A stretch of 32,914 nucleotides of DNA from Bacillota bacterium (GTDB taxonomy: Bacteria; Bacillota; Clostridia; Lachnospirales; Lachnospiraceae): positions 1 through 32,914 of the forward strand of contig CABJAN010000030.1 in NCBI GenBank assembly GCA_902363515.1, given 5' to 3'. The translations under genes were made by a program, and so were the position numbers. Positions 24,205 to 31,881 of the stretch are shown one piece after another (within the stretch, counting starts at the first letter, position 1; every line of letters begins with the position of its first letter). The notes below the pieces were generated by a model. It was not told where the DNA came from. It did not search any database and saw nothing but the letters and a program-made list of their open reading frames with translations.

Positions 24205-24939
24205 TTACCTTCTGCTCATATAAAATATATCAATAGCTTTACTTGCAAACTCTGCTGTGCCAACTTCTCCAACATCATCAATATTTTCCGTAAGTTCTCC
24301 TCCACCGGCATACATTCTTCCAAGACCGCATAAAATCTTATCAGAACATGTATAAAAATGATCTGTAATGTAATCCTGAAGTTTCCTTACCTGCAACTGC
24401 ACCTGTTCATCTTCTGGATCCATTTCTTTCATTTGTCCGAATTCAACAAATAATTGCATAAACTCATTTGCAACAGTAGCTTCATCGTCTTTCGTCCAGT
24501 TCTTTGTTTTCTCTTCAAACTCCTTATACTCAGAGGTTTGTCCCCATTGTTCTTTTGCTCGTTTAGAATACTCATCAATCTTTGTTGTATCAAATACTTT
24601 AAAATCCATATATTTCACTCCTATTCCTTTTATTCCTCGAGCGAAACTAATAAGATTTTCAAGATGCTCTTTTTTCATAGTTAGCAATTCAATCTGCTGC
24701 TCTAATGCTTTGTTCCTGTCAAAGTTAGGGGCATCAATTATCTTTTTAATCTCCTTAAGCGGAAATTCCAATTCTTTAAACAGTAAAATTTGTTGCAGCC
24801 TTTCCAAGGATGTATCGTCATACAACCTATAACCTGACTCTGTATATTCAATAGGTTTTAAGAGACCAATGGTATCATAATACTGCAGAGTGCGTATACT
24901 CACTCCTGTTAATTTACTTACCTCATTCACTGTCATCAT
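24205..24939 (-). CDS. MerR family regulator with TipAS-type ligand domain
   Basis: A 244-aa regulator. The MerR winged HTH is at the start (VNEVSKLTGVSIRTLQYYDT, GYRLYDDTSLERLQQILLFK). A dimerising coiled coil follows (about 75-100), then a C-terminal TipAS-like domain ending in FYTCSDKILCGLGRMYAGGG and a helix IDIFYMS. TipAS domains bind thiopeptides and other large drugs and activate efflux or resistance genes. I choose the second of three near ATGs, at 24939, eight bases after GGAGG (24948-24952). A frame open to 24996 would start inside the promoter. A 19-bp-spacer promoter with a dyad lies just upstream, so it is probably autoregulated. It follows the ClbS-like gene after 130 bases. Confidence 0.9.
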   Translation of the reverse strand: MMTVNEVSKLTGVSIRTLQYYDTIGLLKPIEYTESGYRLYDDTSLERLQQILLFKELEFPLKEIKKIIDAPNFDRNKALEQQIELLTMKKEHLENLISFARGIKGIGVKYMDFKVFDTTKIDEYSKRAKEQWGQTSEYKEFEEKTKNWTKDDEATVANEFMQLFVEFGQMKEMDPEDEQVQLQVRKLQDYITDHFYTCSDKILCGLGRMYAGGGELTENIDDVGEVGTAEFASKAIDIFYMSRR

Positions 24940-24965
24940 TGTCATTTCCTCCTCTCGATAAACAT

Positions 24966-24996
24966 ATCGTAAACTATTACGTTGCGTAGGAGTCAA
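24966..24996 (-). promoter_or_regulatory. MerR-type promoter and operator of the MerR/TipAS gene
   Basis: On the minus strand, -35 TTGACT (24996-24991) and -10 TACGAT (24971-24966) are separated by 19 bases, the long spacer used by MerR activators. The spacer contains a dyad centred at 24983: TACG-TTG-CGTA flanked by ACT and AGT (24973-24993). Its centre is within one base of the middle of the spacer (24981). Confidence 0.8.
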
Positions 24997-25068
24997 TAGT
25001 TTTTCAAAGAAATTTTCAAAATTAACAGCTTGATAAATCCCGATTTTCTTAATTCTCCAAACTTGAAG

Positions 25069-25587
25069 TTATAGTGCAATCTTTTTCCATTTTCTAATCT
25101 TGGTTCTAAAGGTTCCGAACGGAGCAACTGTATTAACATGTATGAATTTGTATACTTCCCAGACAGCTGTTTTAGTTGCTTCGTCAGCCCATTTTCTCAT
25201 ATGTGGTTTAAATAATTCTTCATCACTCAGAGAATCAATCATTGCATAAATAGAGTTGATATTCTCATTCAATCTGTCTTTCAATTCTTGCAGTGACAGC
25301 TGAGCATATGTATCTGTGAACCATTGATATAATTCGCCAAGCTGATTCCACTTAAAATTATCCGAAGGAGTTTTGACAGGAATACCCTTTCTTTCGTCTG
25401 ATTCCCATTTAATAACAAGAGTTGTCCAGCCAACCTGATAAGCAAGATTTTCTGCCGGAGTTCGATCGATCTCATCAATTCTCTTATCTTTTAAATGCTC
25501 CGGAATATCATTAAATTCTGAAATATATTTTGCAAAGCTTTTATTTATCTCGTTTTTAAGTTCGTCTTTATTCTCATATGTTCTCAA
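25069..25587 (-). CDS. ClbS/DfsB family protein (DUF1706 four-helix bundle)
   Basis: A 172-aa protein like the DUF1706/ClbS group, which includes the colibactin self-protection hydrolase ClbS and DinB-fold proteins. Signatures are the N-terminal YENKDELKNEINKSFAKYIS helix, NLAYQVGWTTLVIKWE with a conserved W, and a C-terminal EVYKFIHVNTVAPFGTFRTK. The start is a TTG at 25587 with AGGAG eight bases before it; no better ATG exists nearby. ClbS hydrolyses a DNA-damaging cyclopropane, but the substrate here is unknown. It lies between the esterase-like gene and the MerR regulator and is probably part of their transcript. Confidence 0.85.
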   Translation of the reverse strand: MRTYENKDELKNEINKSFAKYISEFNDIPEHLKDKRIDEIDRTPAENLAYQVGWTTLVIKWESDERKGIPVKTPSDNFKWNQLGELYQWFTDTYAQLSLQELKDRLNENINSIYAMIDSLSDEELFKPHMRKWADEATKTAVWEVYKFIHVNTVAPFGTFRTKIRKWKKIAL

Positions 25588-25645
25588 TAGTCTATCTCCT
25601 CAGCTTCCGATTTTCCAGTTTCAAAAACAGGAAGTTTTGCATACG

Positions 25646-26899
25646 TTATTCTTCTAATATTTTTGTAGGGTTCGCATCCGTTACAAATATCATACTATCA
25701 TAAAGCTCCGCAGGAGGTTGAAACATTCGATAACTTGGAGGAAGAAGTCGCATAATGATTGAGTAGCTTTCTCCAAGTGTTCCCATATAGGTGTATTCAG
25801 AAGCCTGCCTACCCAGTTCAGAATTTTCCGGGACTTTAGTAAAATCCAACCAACAAATATCAAATCCCGCCAGTTTTGCCGCCTTTGCTAAAGGGTCATG
25901 GGAATAAAACACCTGAATTGTACGCTTTTCAGGCGAACGGGTCGGCATATTGCAATGGGTTTTATAAAAATCGGTACCAATGACATAGTAACCGTTTGCT
26001 GCGTCCTTGGAAAGAAGTTTACCCATCGAGTCAAAACTGCCCCATTTTGCGACATGGCTGTTGTGACCTGTCACAAAGATTTTTTCATGCCCATTTCGCT
26101 GCTCCTGCTGTAAAATCCACTGTACATTTTCTGCCATAAATTGATCTCTTAATGTAGCACCATCATCATTTGTCAGAGTTTGAAGCTCGGAATGCTGCAT
26201 TAAAATATCTACAAAGTGAATTGCATTTTCCGAACCGTTCTTGCTTTCCAATTCTTTCTTCACTTGTGTAAGGGTTTCAGTTCGAGTAGATAAATCGCAT
26301 TCACTGCTCCAGTTTTCACCTTCCACAAGTTTCTGCAAGTTTGTTGTGTCCACTTCCAGTTCTTTGCAGGATTCTTTCAAAAACCTCATGCTGTAAGAAA
26401 GCCTCTGCATATCAAAACCGTAAAAGCGAAGGTCTTCGCCTTCCAATGCACTTTCATTGTACTGGCGCATATAGGAGATAAGTTCTGCCATCTCTTCCGT
26501 TCTATAAATGGAAAATCCAATCGCTGCGGCTGCTTCCTGTGCTGTCCCCTCACCGCCGTGTATATATCGGTTTACCTGCTCGCAACCGCCGTAGTCACCT
26601 TCAAGGGCAAACGCCCTAACACCATTATTTTTTACCATCAGCTTGAACACTTCCAGCTTCAACTGCTGAAATTCTGCATTTCCGTGAGTAGCTTCTCCCA
26701 ATGCAATTATTTTTGCACTTTCAGGCACAGTTATATTTTCAACGGGTTCAGCATAAGCTAAAAACTCTTCTGGATTCACATTTTCTCCTGTGCCAAAACC
26801 TCCAAAACGCATAAATACAAGTGCCGCTAAAGCCATAACACCTAATAATCCAAAAACGATATATCTTATCTTAAATCTTCTTGTCTTTTTATTCTTCAT
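25646..26899 (-). CDS. Erythromycin-esterase-like family protein, membrane-anchored
   Basis: A 417-aa protein. The N-terminal hydrophobic segment (about residues 12-31, after MKNKKTRRFKIR) looks like an uncleaved anchor or signal. The rest is the Ere/SUCCESS-like hydrolase family (PF05139), with GEATHGNAEF and ALEGDYGG and the FVTGHNSHVAKWG strand holding the conserved histidines and acids. True Ere enzymes open macrolide lactones; many relatives have other or unknown substrates, so macrolide resistance cannot be claimed. The XRE gene lies 56 bases upstream and the ClbS-like gene 58 bases downstream. Confidence 0.88.
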   Translation of the reverse strand: MKNKKTRRFKIRYIVFGLLGVMALAALVFMRFGGFGTGENVNPEEFLAYAEPVENITVPESAKIIALGEATHGNAEFQQLKLEVFKLMVKNNGVRAFALEGDYGGCEQVNRYIHGGEGTAQEAAAAIGFSIYRTEEMAELISYMRQYNESALEGEDLRFYGFDMQRLSYSMRFLKESCKELEVDTTNLQKLVEGENWSSECDLSTRTETLTQVKKELESKNGSENAIHFVDILMQHSELQTLTNDDGATLRDQFMAENVQWILQQEQRNGHEKIFVTGHNSHVAKWGSFDSMGKLLSKDAANGYYVIGTDFYKTHCNMPTRSPEKRTIQVFYSHDPLAKAAKLAGFDICWLDFTKVPENSELGRQASEYTYMGTLGESYSIIMRLLPPSYRMFQPPAELYDSMIFVTDANPTKILEE

Positions 26900-26955
26900 A
26901 TCTGATAGACCTTTCCTTTATAGCGAATCAGTTGTCTTACATCCGTTTTACACGC

Positions 26956-27315
26956 TTATTGTACTTCACGTAATAGTTCTTCTGCCGTAGTGTTGAACAA
27001 TTTTGCAAGTGTAAGCAGATTGGAAGTGCTTGGGTCAGATGCTCCGGTCTCCCATTTAGAGACAGCCTGCCTGCTTATGCCGATAGATTCTGCAACAAAC
27101 TCCTGCGTCATCTTACACTCTTCACGATGCTGCTTCAAAACCTCACCGAGAGATTTCTTGATGCTGGACTTTTCTTTTCTGACATTGCCTGATTTAACAT
27201 ATCTACTCAATGCTCTTATGAGGAAAATTCCCACAGTGATAAATGCCGCTATCACCGACACCCCGATTAGCAGTACAATACCAAAAACAATAACTCCTAA
27301 AAAATCATATTTCAC
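26956..27315 (-). CDS. XRE-type regulator with an N-terminal membrane segment
   Basis: A 119-aa protein with the unusual order membrane helix then HTH. Residues about 6-34 are hydrophobic (VIVFGIVLLIGVSVIAAFIT). A basic linker follows, then a canonical XRE HTH at about 58-115 (LKQHREECKMTQEFVAESIG, SRQAVSKWETGASDPSTSN). It is probably a membrane-tethered DNA-binding protein that senses envelope stress or a membrane partner. The GTG start at 27315 has AGGAGG seven bases upstream. It is the first gene of the cluster, and repeats in its upstream region may be its operators. Confidence 0.88.
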   Translation of the reverse strand: MKYDFLGVIVFGIVLLIGVSVIAAFITVGIFLIRALSRYVKSGNVRKEKSSIKKSLGEVLKQHREECKMTQEFVAESIGISRQAVSKWETGASDPSTSNLLTLAKLFNTTAEELLREVQ

Positions 27316-27357
27316 TTAATTACCTCCTTTCGTGACTTCATGATAGCGAAATTTCAT

Positions 27358-27407
27358 GGTTGCTACCACCAACTATCACGATATTTCTTTGGTTGCGAAC
27401 GGTTGCG
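27358..27407. repeat. GGTTGC repeats upstream of the XRE gene
   Basis: GGTTGC occurs at 27358, 27391 and 27401, the last two exactly 10 bases apart as GGTTGCG. The block TGGT-TGCT-ACCA (27357-27368) is a short palindrome. These lie 40-90 bases before the XRE start and could be operator half-sites on one face of the helix. The rest of 27316-27526 shows no gene. Confidence 0.4.
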
Positions 27408-27526
27408 GAACTAAAATAACACTTTTTAATGTAAAAGGCATATATGTAAATTAATAAAACGACAAATTCCGATTAGTCTCTTACATTCTATCATATTCTA
27501 TCCCAAAACTCTATTCTTAGATTGCC

Positions 27527-27554
27527 AAAGAGCAGCCTTTCGACTGCCCTTTTT
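27527..27554. terminator. Terminator at the end of the mobilizable element genes
   Basis: The stem GAGCAG / CTGCCC (27530-27535 with 27544-27549, one G-U pair on the minus strand) has a short loop. The plus strand ends in CTTTTT and the minus strand in CTCTTTGG. It follows the TnpV stop by a few bases on the minus strand. Confidence 0.6.
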
Positions 27555-27556
27555 AC

Positions 27557-27931
27557 TCACATATATATACTCTCTTTCAGCACAATTTCTTCCGCACATG
27601 CCTTTATATTATTCATCAATCCAACCCATTTCATCAGATCCTGCATTTTCAGTTGTTCCGTCACACCCTGTTTTCCCACCATCTGTTTTACCAAGGTTTC
27701 CACCTGCTCTCTGGTCTCCTGATCGACTCGGTTCAGATGTGCTGTTAGTTCCCCCGTCATCAATAAATACTGATATCGTGCCGGTCTATGCACTTTCAGA
27801 AACTGTTTTCGCAACATTCCGTATTTACCATATGTCAGTTCTTCCTCATTCACTGCCAGATCCGGCAGGTAATAATCTCCATGCAATGTGTAGCTCAATC
27901 CATTACTTTCATCATAAATGTGCTTTTTCAT
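27557..27931 (-). CDS. tnpV: TnpV family transposon-encoded protein
   Basis: A protein of about 124 aa beginning KKHIYDESNGLSYTLHGDYY, the standard opening of TnpV proteins of clostridial mobilizable transposons. It continues with FLKVHRPARYQYLLMTGEL and ends with WVGLMNNIKACAEEIVLKE. The function is not established. The ATG at 27931 follows the relaxase stop after 4 bases and gives the usual length; a longer frame that starts inside the relaxase gene is not needed. It marks the distal end of the mobilization operon. Confidence 0.88.
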   Translation of the reverse strand: MKKHIYDESNGLSYTLHGDYYLPDLAVNEEELTYGKYGMLRKQFLKVHRPARYQYLLMTGELTAHLNRVDQETREQVETLVKQMVGKQGVTEQLKMQDLMKWVGLMNNIKACAEEIVLKESIYM

Positions 27932-27935
27932 CGTC

Positions 27936-29330
27936 TTATCTCTCCATTCCTCTATTTTTTGTTTTATTTTTCTTACGCTGTTGATTCTCCATTTCACTTT
28001 TACGGGCACCCCAAGCCAGTCTTTCGTGAATACTTCCTTTGGGCATTTGCTCCATTTGCCGTTTTTCTTCTAATGCTTTCTGCTCTTGTATATCTTGCTG
28101 TACCGCATCCTCTACAACATTTTCCCCAAGGACACGCACTACCCGGTCATATCTGTCGGAAACATCCTGCAATTGCTGTTTTTCTTGACGCACTGTATCT
28201 AACTCTCTCTGAACTCGGTTATATACCTGCTTTGTTTCCTGATATTTATGTTTCCATTTTTCTACTTCTTTAGTAAGTTCTTTGACCTGGACAGCCATTG
28301 CAGCAATTTTATTTTTCATCTGGGTAAACAGTGGTTTTATTTTTTTATCCCGGTAAGTTGCTGCACGTTCTAATGCACCAGCTTCCGGAAGTAAAGTCTT
28401 TACTGTCCCATATTCCTTTATTTCCTTACTGACATTATCCATAACAGGCTGTAACCGTTCTCTGCGTTCTTCCAAGCTGCACAGATCTTTCTCAGCTTTT
28501 TCCGCACGCTTCTCAGCTTCCTCTTTATCTTTAACTGCCTGCTCCTTATCATCTTTTAAAAGCTGGATATCAGCTCTTGCTTCCGCAATCTGTGCAGTCA
28601 GTCCTTCATTCTCAGCAGTGAGATATTCTTTCTCCCGTTCCAGTGCCTGTACTTCCTTTTTACGCTCTTTCTTCTTAAAATTATAAACATCCAGATGTTC
28701 CTCATGTGTCCCTTTCTGCTCCCATTCAATTCCATATTGCCGGGCAATCTCTGCAAGCAATTCTTTTTCATGATTGATCCACTGATTCAACTCTGTATCG
28801 TGTTTGTTCCCGCCTTGAAATCCCAGGCTTTTTAATGCCTGCTTCAGTGAAACCCTGGTATCCATTCCTTTCCCTTTCCAGCCAGTTACATAAGGAACAA
28901 AATCAATATGCAGATGCGGTGTAGCTTCATCCTGGTGCAGATAACAGCTAAATACATGAAGTGTTGGATTTCGTTGCTGAAAATTCTTTACATACTCATC
29001 CAGTACTTTTACCGCCAGGTCTCCTTCTGTCGTTCCCACAGCCATATCTTCTCGATTTCCAATCTGGAAAATCACTTCATGGAACAGCTTTTCCTGCTTT
29101 CCCTGACGAATTTTTTCATAGTAATTTGTAATCTGCCGGTCCTTTCTTTTTCCCACATTGTACCGTTCCACAGAATCATCAAACAACTCTTTATATACTT
29201 CTTTCAGATTTTCATTCTGGTAACAGATATTCAGGTGTACTCTGTCTGGGTCTACATTTTCAGCTACAAAATCCCGTCTGTTATGAGCCAGCGATCCAGC
29301 TCCAATCATGCCGCTGATCGTTCTTCTCAT
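27936..29330 (-). CDS. mobV: MobV-type relaxase (Pre/Mob)
   Basis: A relaxase of about 464 aa that nicks oriT to start conjugative transfer, with help from a co-resident element's secretion system. The Pre/Mob domain (PF01076) covers about residues 1-215 and contains SLAHNRRDFVAENV, HLNICYQNENLKEVYKELFD and the histidine triad region YLHQDEATPHLHIDFVPY. Residues about 215-400 are a long coiled coil (LKDDKEQAVKDKEEAEKRA). I choose the ATG at 29330, seven bases after AGGAG (29338-29342), over an adjacent ATG and a farther upstream codon. It is followed directly by tnpV and preceded by a palindrome-rich oriT candidate. Confidence 0.92.
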   Translation of the reverse strand: MRRTISGMIGAGSLAHNRRDFVAENVDPDRVHLNICYQNENLKEVYKELFDDSVERYNVGKRKDRQITNYYEKIRQGKQEKLFHEVIFQIGNREDMAVGTTEGDLAVKVLDEYVKNFQQRNPTLHVFSCYLHQDEATPHLHIDFVPYVTGWKGKGMDTRVSLKQALKSLGFQGGNKHDTELNQWINHEKELLAEIARQYGIEWEQKGTHEEHLDVYNFKKKERKKEVQALEREKEYLTAENEGLTAQIAEARADIQLLKDDKEQAVKDKEEAEKRAEKAEKDLCSLEERRERLQPVMDNVSKEIKEYGTVKTLLPEAGALERAATYRDKKIKPLFTQMKNKIAAMAVQVKELTKEVEKWKHKYQETKQVYNRVQRELDTVRQEKQQLQDVSDRYDRVVRVLGENVVEDAVQQDIQEQKALEEKRQMEQMPKGSIHERLAWGARKSEMENQQRKKNKTKNRGMER

Positions 29331-29421
29331 CATTATGCTCCTCACCTCTCCTTCTAAAAAGCGTGCCAGATATGGCACATAATTTGTATTTCCGCCAACT
29401 ATGGCGATTATAAGAAATCTT

Positions 29422-29542
29422 CGCCGGATACGGCGGTTTTGTTACTTTTGTCAAAAGTAACGCAAAAGCACTTTCGACAGCCGTACCGCCTATCAAAAGT
29501 ACCCTTGCGCCCTGCCGGGGGCAAGACGTCCGGAGGACGTCT
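29422..29542. other. Probable origin of transfer, inverted-repeat rich
   Basis: A GC-rich stretch just upstream of the relaxase gene holds four inverted repeats in order. CGCCG/CGGCG is at 29422-29435. GTTACTTTTG/CAAAAGTAAC (10 bp, 1-nt loop) is at 29441-29461. CTTGC..GCAAG with a partly paired core is at 29504-29525. AGACGTCC/GGACGTCT is at 29524-29542. Its position and density of hairpins fit a MobV oriT. The nick site cannot be assigned by eye, and no protein gene fits here. Confidence 0.55.
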
Positions 29543-29626
29543 GTTCTGCACCGACTGAAGCGGAGCGGAGACCATTATTCCTTCCGTTGGTCGGATTGCT
29601 TCTGCGTTACTCACTTAACTAATCTA

Positions 29627-29851
29627 TTACTGTATTCTCGCCCGTATATATTCCAGATCTCCGCAGTACGGTGTTCCTACCAGATACCATTCCCTTGCCG
29701 GATTCATCTCCATTCTGGTCTGCACCCACTGATCATCAATCAGTACTTCCAGGCATTCCCCACAATGAAATCCTGTATCAATCCATAAATCTGATGACAA
29801 CAAACCATATCTATTGTTACTGCTGTTATAACCTAATCTTCCTTCTCTCAT
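29627..29851 (-). CDS. DUF5348-like small protein
   Basis: A 74-aa protein with YGLLSSDLWIDTGFHCGECL and WYLVGTPYCGDLEYIRARI, matching my memory of DUF5348 proteins, small beta-rich proteins common in clostridial mobilizable elements. AAGGAG lies nine bases before the ATG. Function unknown. It sits between the RepA-like gene group and the oriT and belongs to the element. Confidence 0.75.
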   Translation of the reverse strand: MREGRLGYNSSNNRYGLLSSDLWIDTGFHCGECLEVLIDDQWVQTRMEMNPAREWYLVGTPYCGDLEYIRARIQ

Positions 29852-30041
29852 TGCTGTATGCTCCTTTCTATTATCCTGCTGTAAGGAGGCCCTGATTCAG
29901 GGCTCCCTTTCGCAACTTGTAATTCGCCTATAAATAATCGGGTAATCTATAACCTCCCGGCTACACCTTACATGCTTTCGCCTTGTCTGATATTTACAGG
30001 TGCGTGACACGCTCCTGTTATAAAGTGATCAGCAAGAATCG

Positions 30042-30281
30042 CTACCAACGAAAGTTTTCCGGTATTCCCTTCCTTTCCAGGTATTCCTGCCTGGACTTTT
30101 CTCTCTCTTCCTCTGTTGGGGCTGTTTTGTACTTACTGTATAACTCCCGATCTACCATTGCATTCAATTTCTTTTCTAACCCTTTCCTTATGATTTCTTC
30201 GCCCTCATAATTCTCCATCAGGAAATATTGCAACAGTTGAAAGAATAACTCATATGGTATCTGCACATTTCTATTTTTCAT
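30042..30281 (-). CDS. Small conserved element protein, function unknown
   Basis: A 79-aa protein, VQIPYELFFQLLQYFLMENY then KYKTAPTEEEREKSRQEYLE, ending in a conserved IPENFRW. Similar proteins lie between RepA-like and MobV genes in many clostridial mobilizable elements and are often mislabelled complexin-2 in databases. The ATG at 30281 is set by AGGAG just upstream. A longer frame to 30374 overlaps the RepA-like gene and is unlikely. It may assist replication or maintenance. Confidence 0.75.
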   Translation of the reverse strand: MKNRNVQIPYELFFQLLQYFLMENYEGEEIIRKGLEKKLNAMVDRELYSKYKTAPTEEEREKSRQEYLERKGIPENFRW

Positions 30282-30349
30282 CTGATCTCCTTTCAAGGTG
30301 GCAAGATGCCCTATTATTAAGATATGGTCATCTTGCCATCTTCCTTTTT

Positions 30350-31435
30350 CTACTCTGACAACATCCAATACCACTGATTTCCACGTTTTACGGAATCTAT
30401 TCCCAGTTCCATTTTGGCATTTCTCAGTGTTTTCTTTTTAATTCCCAGTTTTTCTGCTTCTTCCTCAATTTTCTTTTGTGCCATACCTCCATCAGCCAGT
30501 ATCTCAAGCAGAAATTCTTTTGCTTTCCGGGTTTTCTGTCCTTTTCCCTCTCCATTGAGCAATTCATCTGCACTAATGTCATATTCACCAATCCATTCAA
30601 ATCCGTTGTTTTTATCCAGACGGAACGCAATAGCTTTACCTTCCGGTGCCAGGGAACTCTTTGTATGGCACACAACTCTTACTTCCGGTTCGTCCTTAAT
30701 TCGTCCGACAATCAAAACGCTTCTTGCAGCTGCCTGAAAATCAATAGAACCAAGTCCCCGGTAAGAAGATTTTCCGTTACTGTTCTTGTTCATGTGTCCA
30801 ATCAGAATAATCGCACAATGATATTTTTCTGCCAAGACTGCTATACGTTTCATCAAAGGACGGATTTCATTGGCCCTGTGCATATCCACCTCTGATCCAA
30901 GGAAGCCCTGAATCGGGTCAAGCACAACCATTCTGGCTTTTGTCTGCACAATTGCTTCTTCCAACCGGACATCTGCCATCGTCAGCGGTTGCTCACTGTC
31001 ATCGATAACCATGACCTTTGTGCAGTCTGCACCTGCAGCAAGTAATCTTGGTTTTATCGTATCTCCAAGACCATCTTCTGCAGTCTGGTAGATTACATTT
31101 ACTGGTGCCTCCAAATGCTGTGTTGACGCATTGTTTTCAATATTTTCTGCATCTACCATATCGCTTTCACTATCAATATCTATCCTTTTATCTTTTGTTG
31201 AATCAGCTGGAAGAATAGTCTCTCCTCTGGTCAGTTTTGCAATAATTTGAAGCACCATTGTCGTTTTTCCTTCTCCCGGATCTCCCTGTATAATTGTTAC
31301 TTTTCCATAGGGAATAAATGGATAAAGCAGCCATTCAATCTGCTCCACTTCCACCGTATCCATATTGATGAGTTTCAGTTCCGGTTCCAGCCTTTTCTGT
31401 ACTGTTTTATTTGTTTCTGTTCTTTTGTTTTCCAT
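30350..31435 (-). CDS. RepA-like AAA/RecA-fold ATPase of the mobilizable element
   Basis: A protein of about 361 aa like hexameric plasmid helicase RepA and other AAA_25 ATPases. Walker A is QGDPGEGKTTMVLQI and the Walker B-like strand is ARMVVLDPIQGFLG. Sensor-type residues IILIGHMNKNSNGKSSYRGL follow, and a C-terminal wHTH-like part (about 290-355) includes KKIEEEAEKLGIKKKTLRNA. It probably unwinds or loads DNA at the element's origin. I choose the ATG at 31435, five bases after AGGAGG. It lies between the MobC-like gene and the small protein gene. Confidence 0.88.
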   Translation of the reverse strand: MENKRTETNKTVQKRLEPELKLINMDTVEVEQIEWLLYPFIPYGKVTIIQGDPGEGKTTMVLQIIAKLTRGETILPADSTKDKRIDIDSESDMVDAENIENNASTQHLEAPVNVIYQTAEDGLGDTIKPRLLAAGADCTKVMVIDDSEQPLTMADVRLEEAIVQTKARMVVLDPIQGFLGSEVDMHRANEIRPLMKRIAVLAEKYHCAIILIGHMNKNSNGKSSYRGLGSIDFQAAARSVLIVGRIKDEPEVRVVCHTKSSLAPEGKAIAFRLDKNNGFEWIGEYDISADELLNGEGKGQKTRKAKEFLLEILADGGMAQKKIEEEAEKLGIKKKTLRNAKMELGIDSVKRGNQWYWMLSE

Positions 31436-31479
31436 CAAATCCTCCTTATTTTCCCGTTGAAAGAAAGAGTGGTTTTTGA

Positions 31480-31516
31480 TAGAATACTCATAGAAGTTTT
31501 TTGGAAGAGTATTCTA
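31480..31516. repeat. 10-bp inverted repeat upstream of the RepA-like gene
   Basis: TAGAATACTC (31480-31489) and GAGTATTCTA (31507-31516) are exact complements with 17 bases between them. They lie about 45-80 bases before the RepA-like start. There is no T-run, so an operator or a structured leader controlling repA is more likely than a terminator. Confidence 0.5.
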
Positions 31517-31526
31517 CCAAATCCCT

Positions 31527-31561
31527 GCCTTTAGGTGTTTGCCGACACTTAAAGGCTCTTT
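31527..31561. terminator. Hairpin after the MobC-like gene
   Basis: GCCTTTAGGTGT and ACACTTAAAGGC (31527-31538 with 31545-31556) form a 12-bp stem with one G-U pair and a 6-nt loop, next to the MobC-like stop. The plus-strand side ends in TCTTTTATT. The minus strand has no T-run, so for the element it may only pause or stabilise the mRNA. Confidence 0.55.
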
Positions 31562-31881
31562 TATTCCGCTTTCATTCCAGCCATTGTTATTGTGATAAGC
31601 CGAATCACTTCCAATAAATCCTCCGGCACATCTTCTCCCTTTTTCAGACGTTTCAGCTCACCCAGTACCTTTTCAAGTTCCTTCTTCAAAGCTTTATACA
31701 CCCTGGGATTTCCTGTAACCACAACTTCTTTTTCCTGCAATCTTCGGATAATATATTCTTGTTTGGTTAATCCCGATAGCCGTACTGCCGTCTCCAGAAG
31801 TTCATCTTCTTCCGGTGACATCCGAAATGCTACAACTTTATTTCTCCAACGTCCCTGCTGATCCAGACATTTAGCCGACAT
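31561..31881 (-). CDS. mobC: MobC-like relaxosome accessory protein
   Basis: A 106-aa protein with a ribbon-helix-helix-like centre: NKVVAFRMSPEEDELLETAV followed by LSGLTKQEYIIRRLQEKE, as in MobC proteins that bind near oriT and help the relaxase open DNA. The C-terminal part (VYKALKKELEKVLGELKRLK) is a helical bundle. The ATG at 31881 is set by GGAGG and overlaps the integrase stop by about 11 bases. Identification is by motif and neighbourhood with MobV. Confidence 0.82.
   Translation of the reverse strand: MSAKCLDQQGRWRNKVVAFRMSPEEDELLETAVRLSGLTKQEYIIRRLQEKEVVVTGNPRVYKALKKELEKVLGELKRLKKGEDVPEDLLEVIRLITITMAGMKAE

Noticed and set aside
24940..24996. Longer start for the MerR gene
   Set aside because: The added codons coincide with the -35, the operator and the -10.
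25646..26899. Calling the esterase-like gene a macrolide resistance gene
   Set aside because: Only the family is visible. The substrate range of membrane-anchored relatives is not established.
29408..29614. Minus-strand 68-codon frame upstream of the relaxase
   Set aside because: It covers the inverted repeats of the probable oriT and has no recognisable protein sequence.
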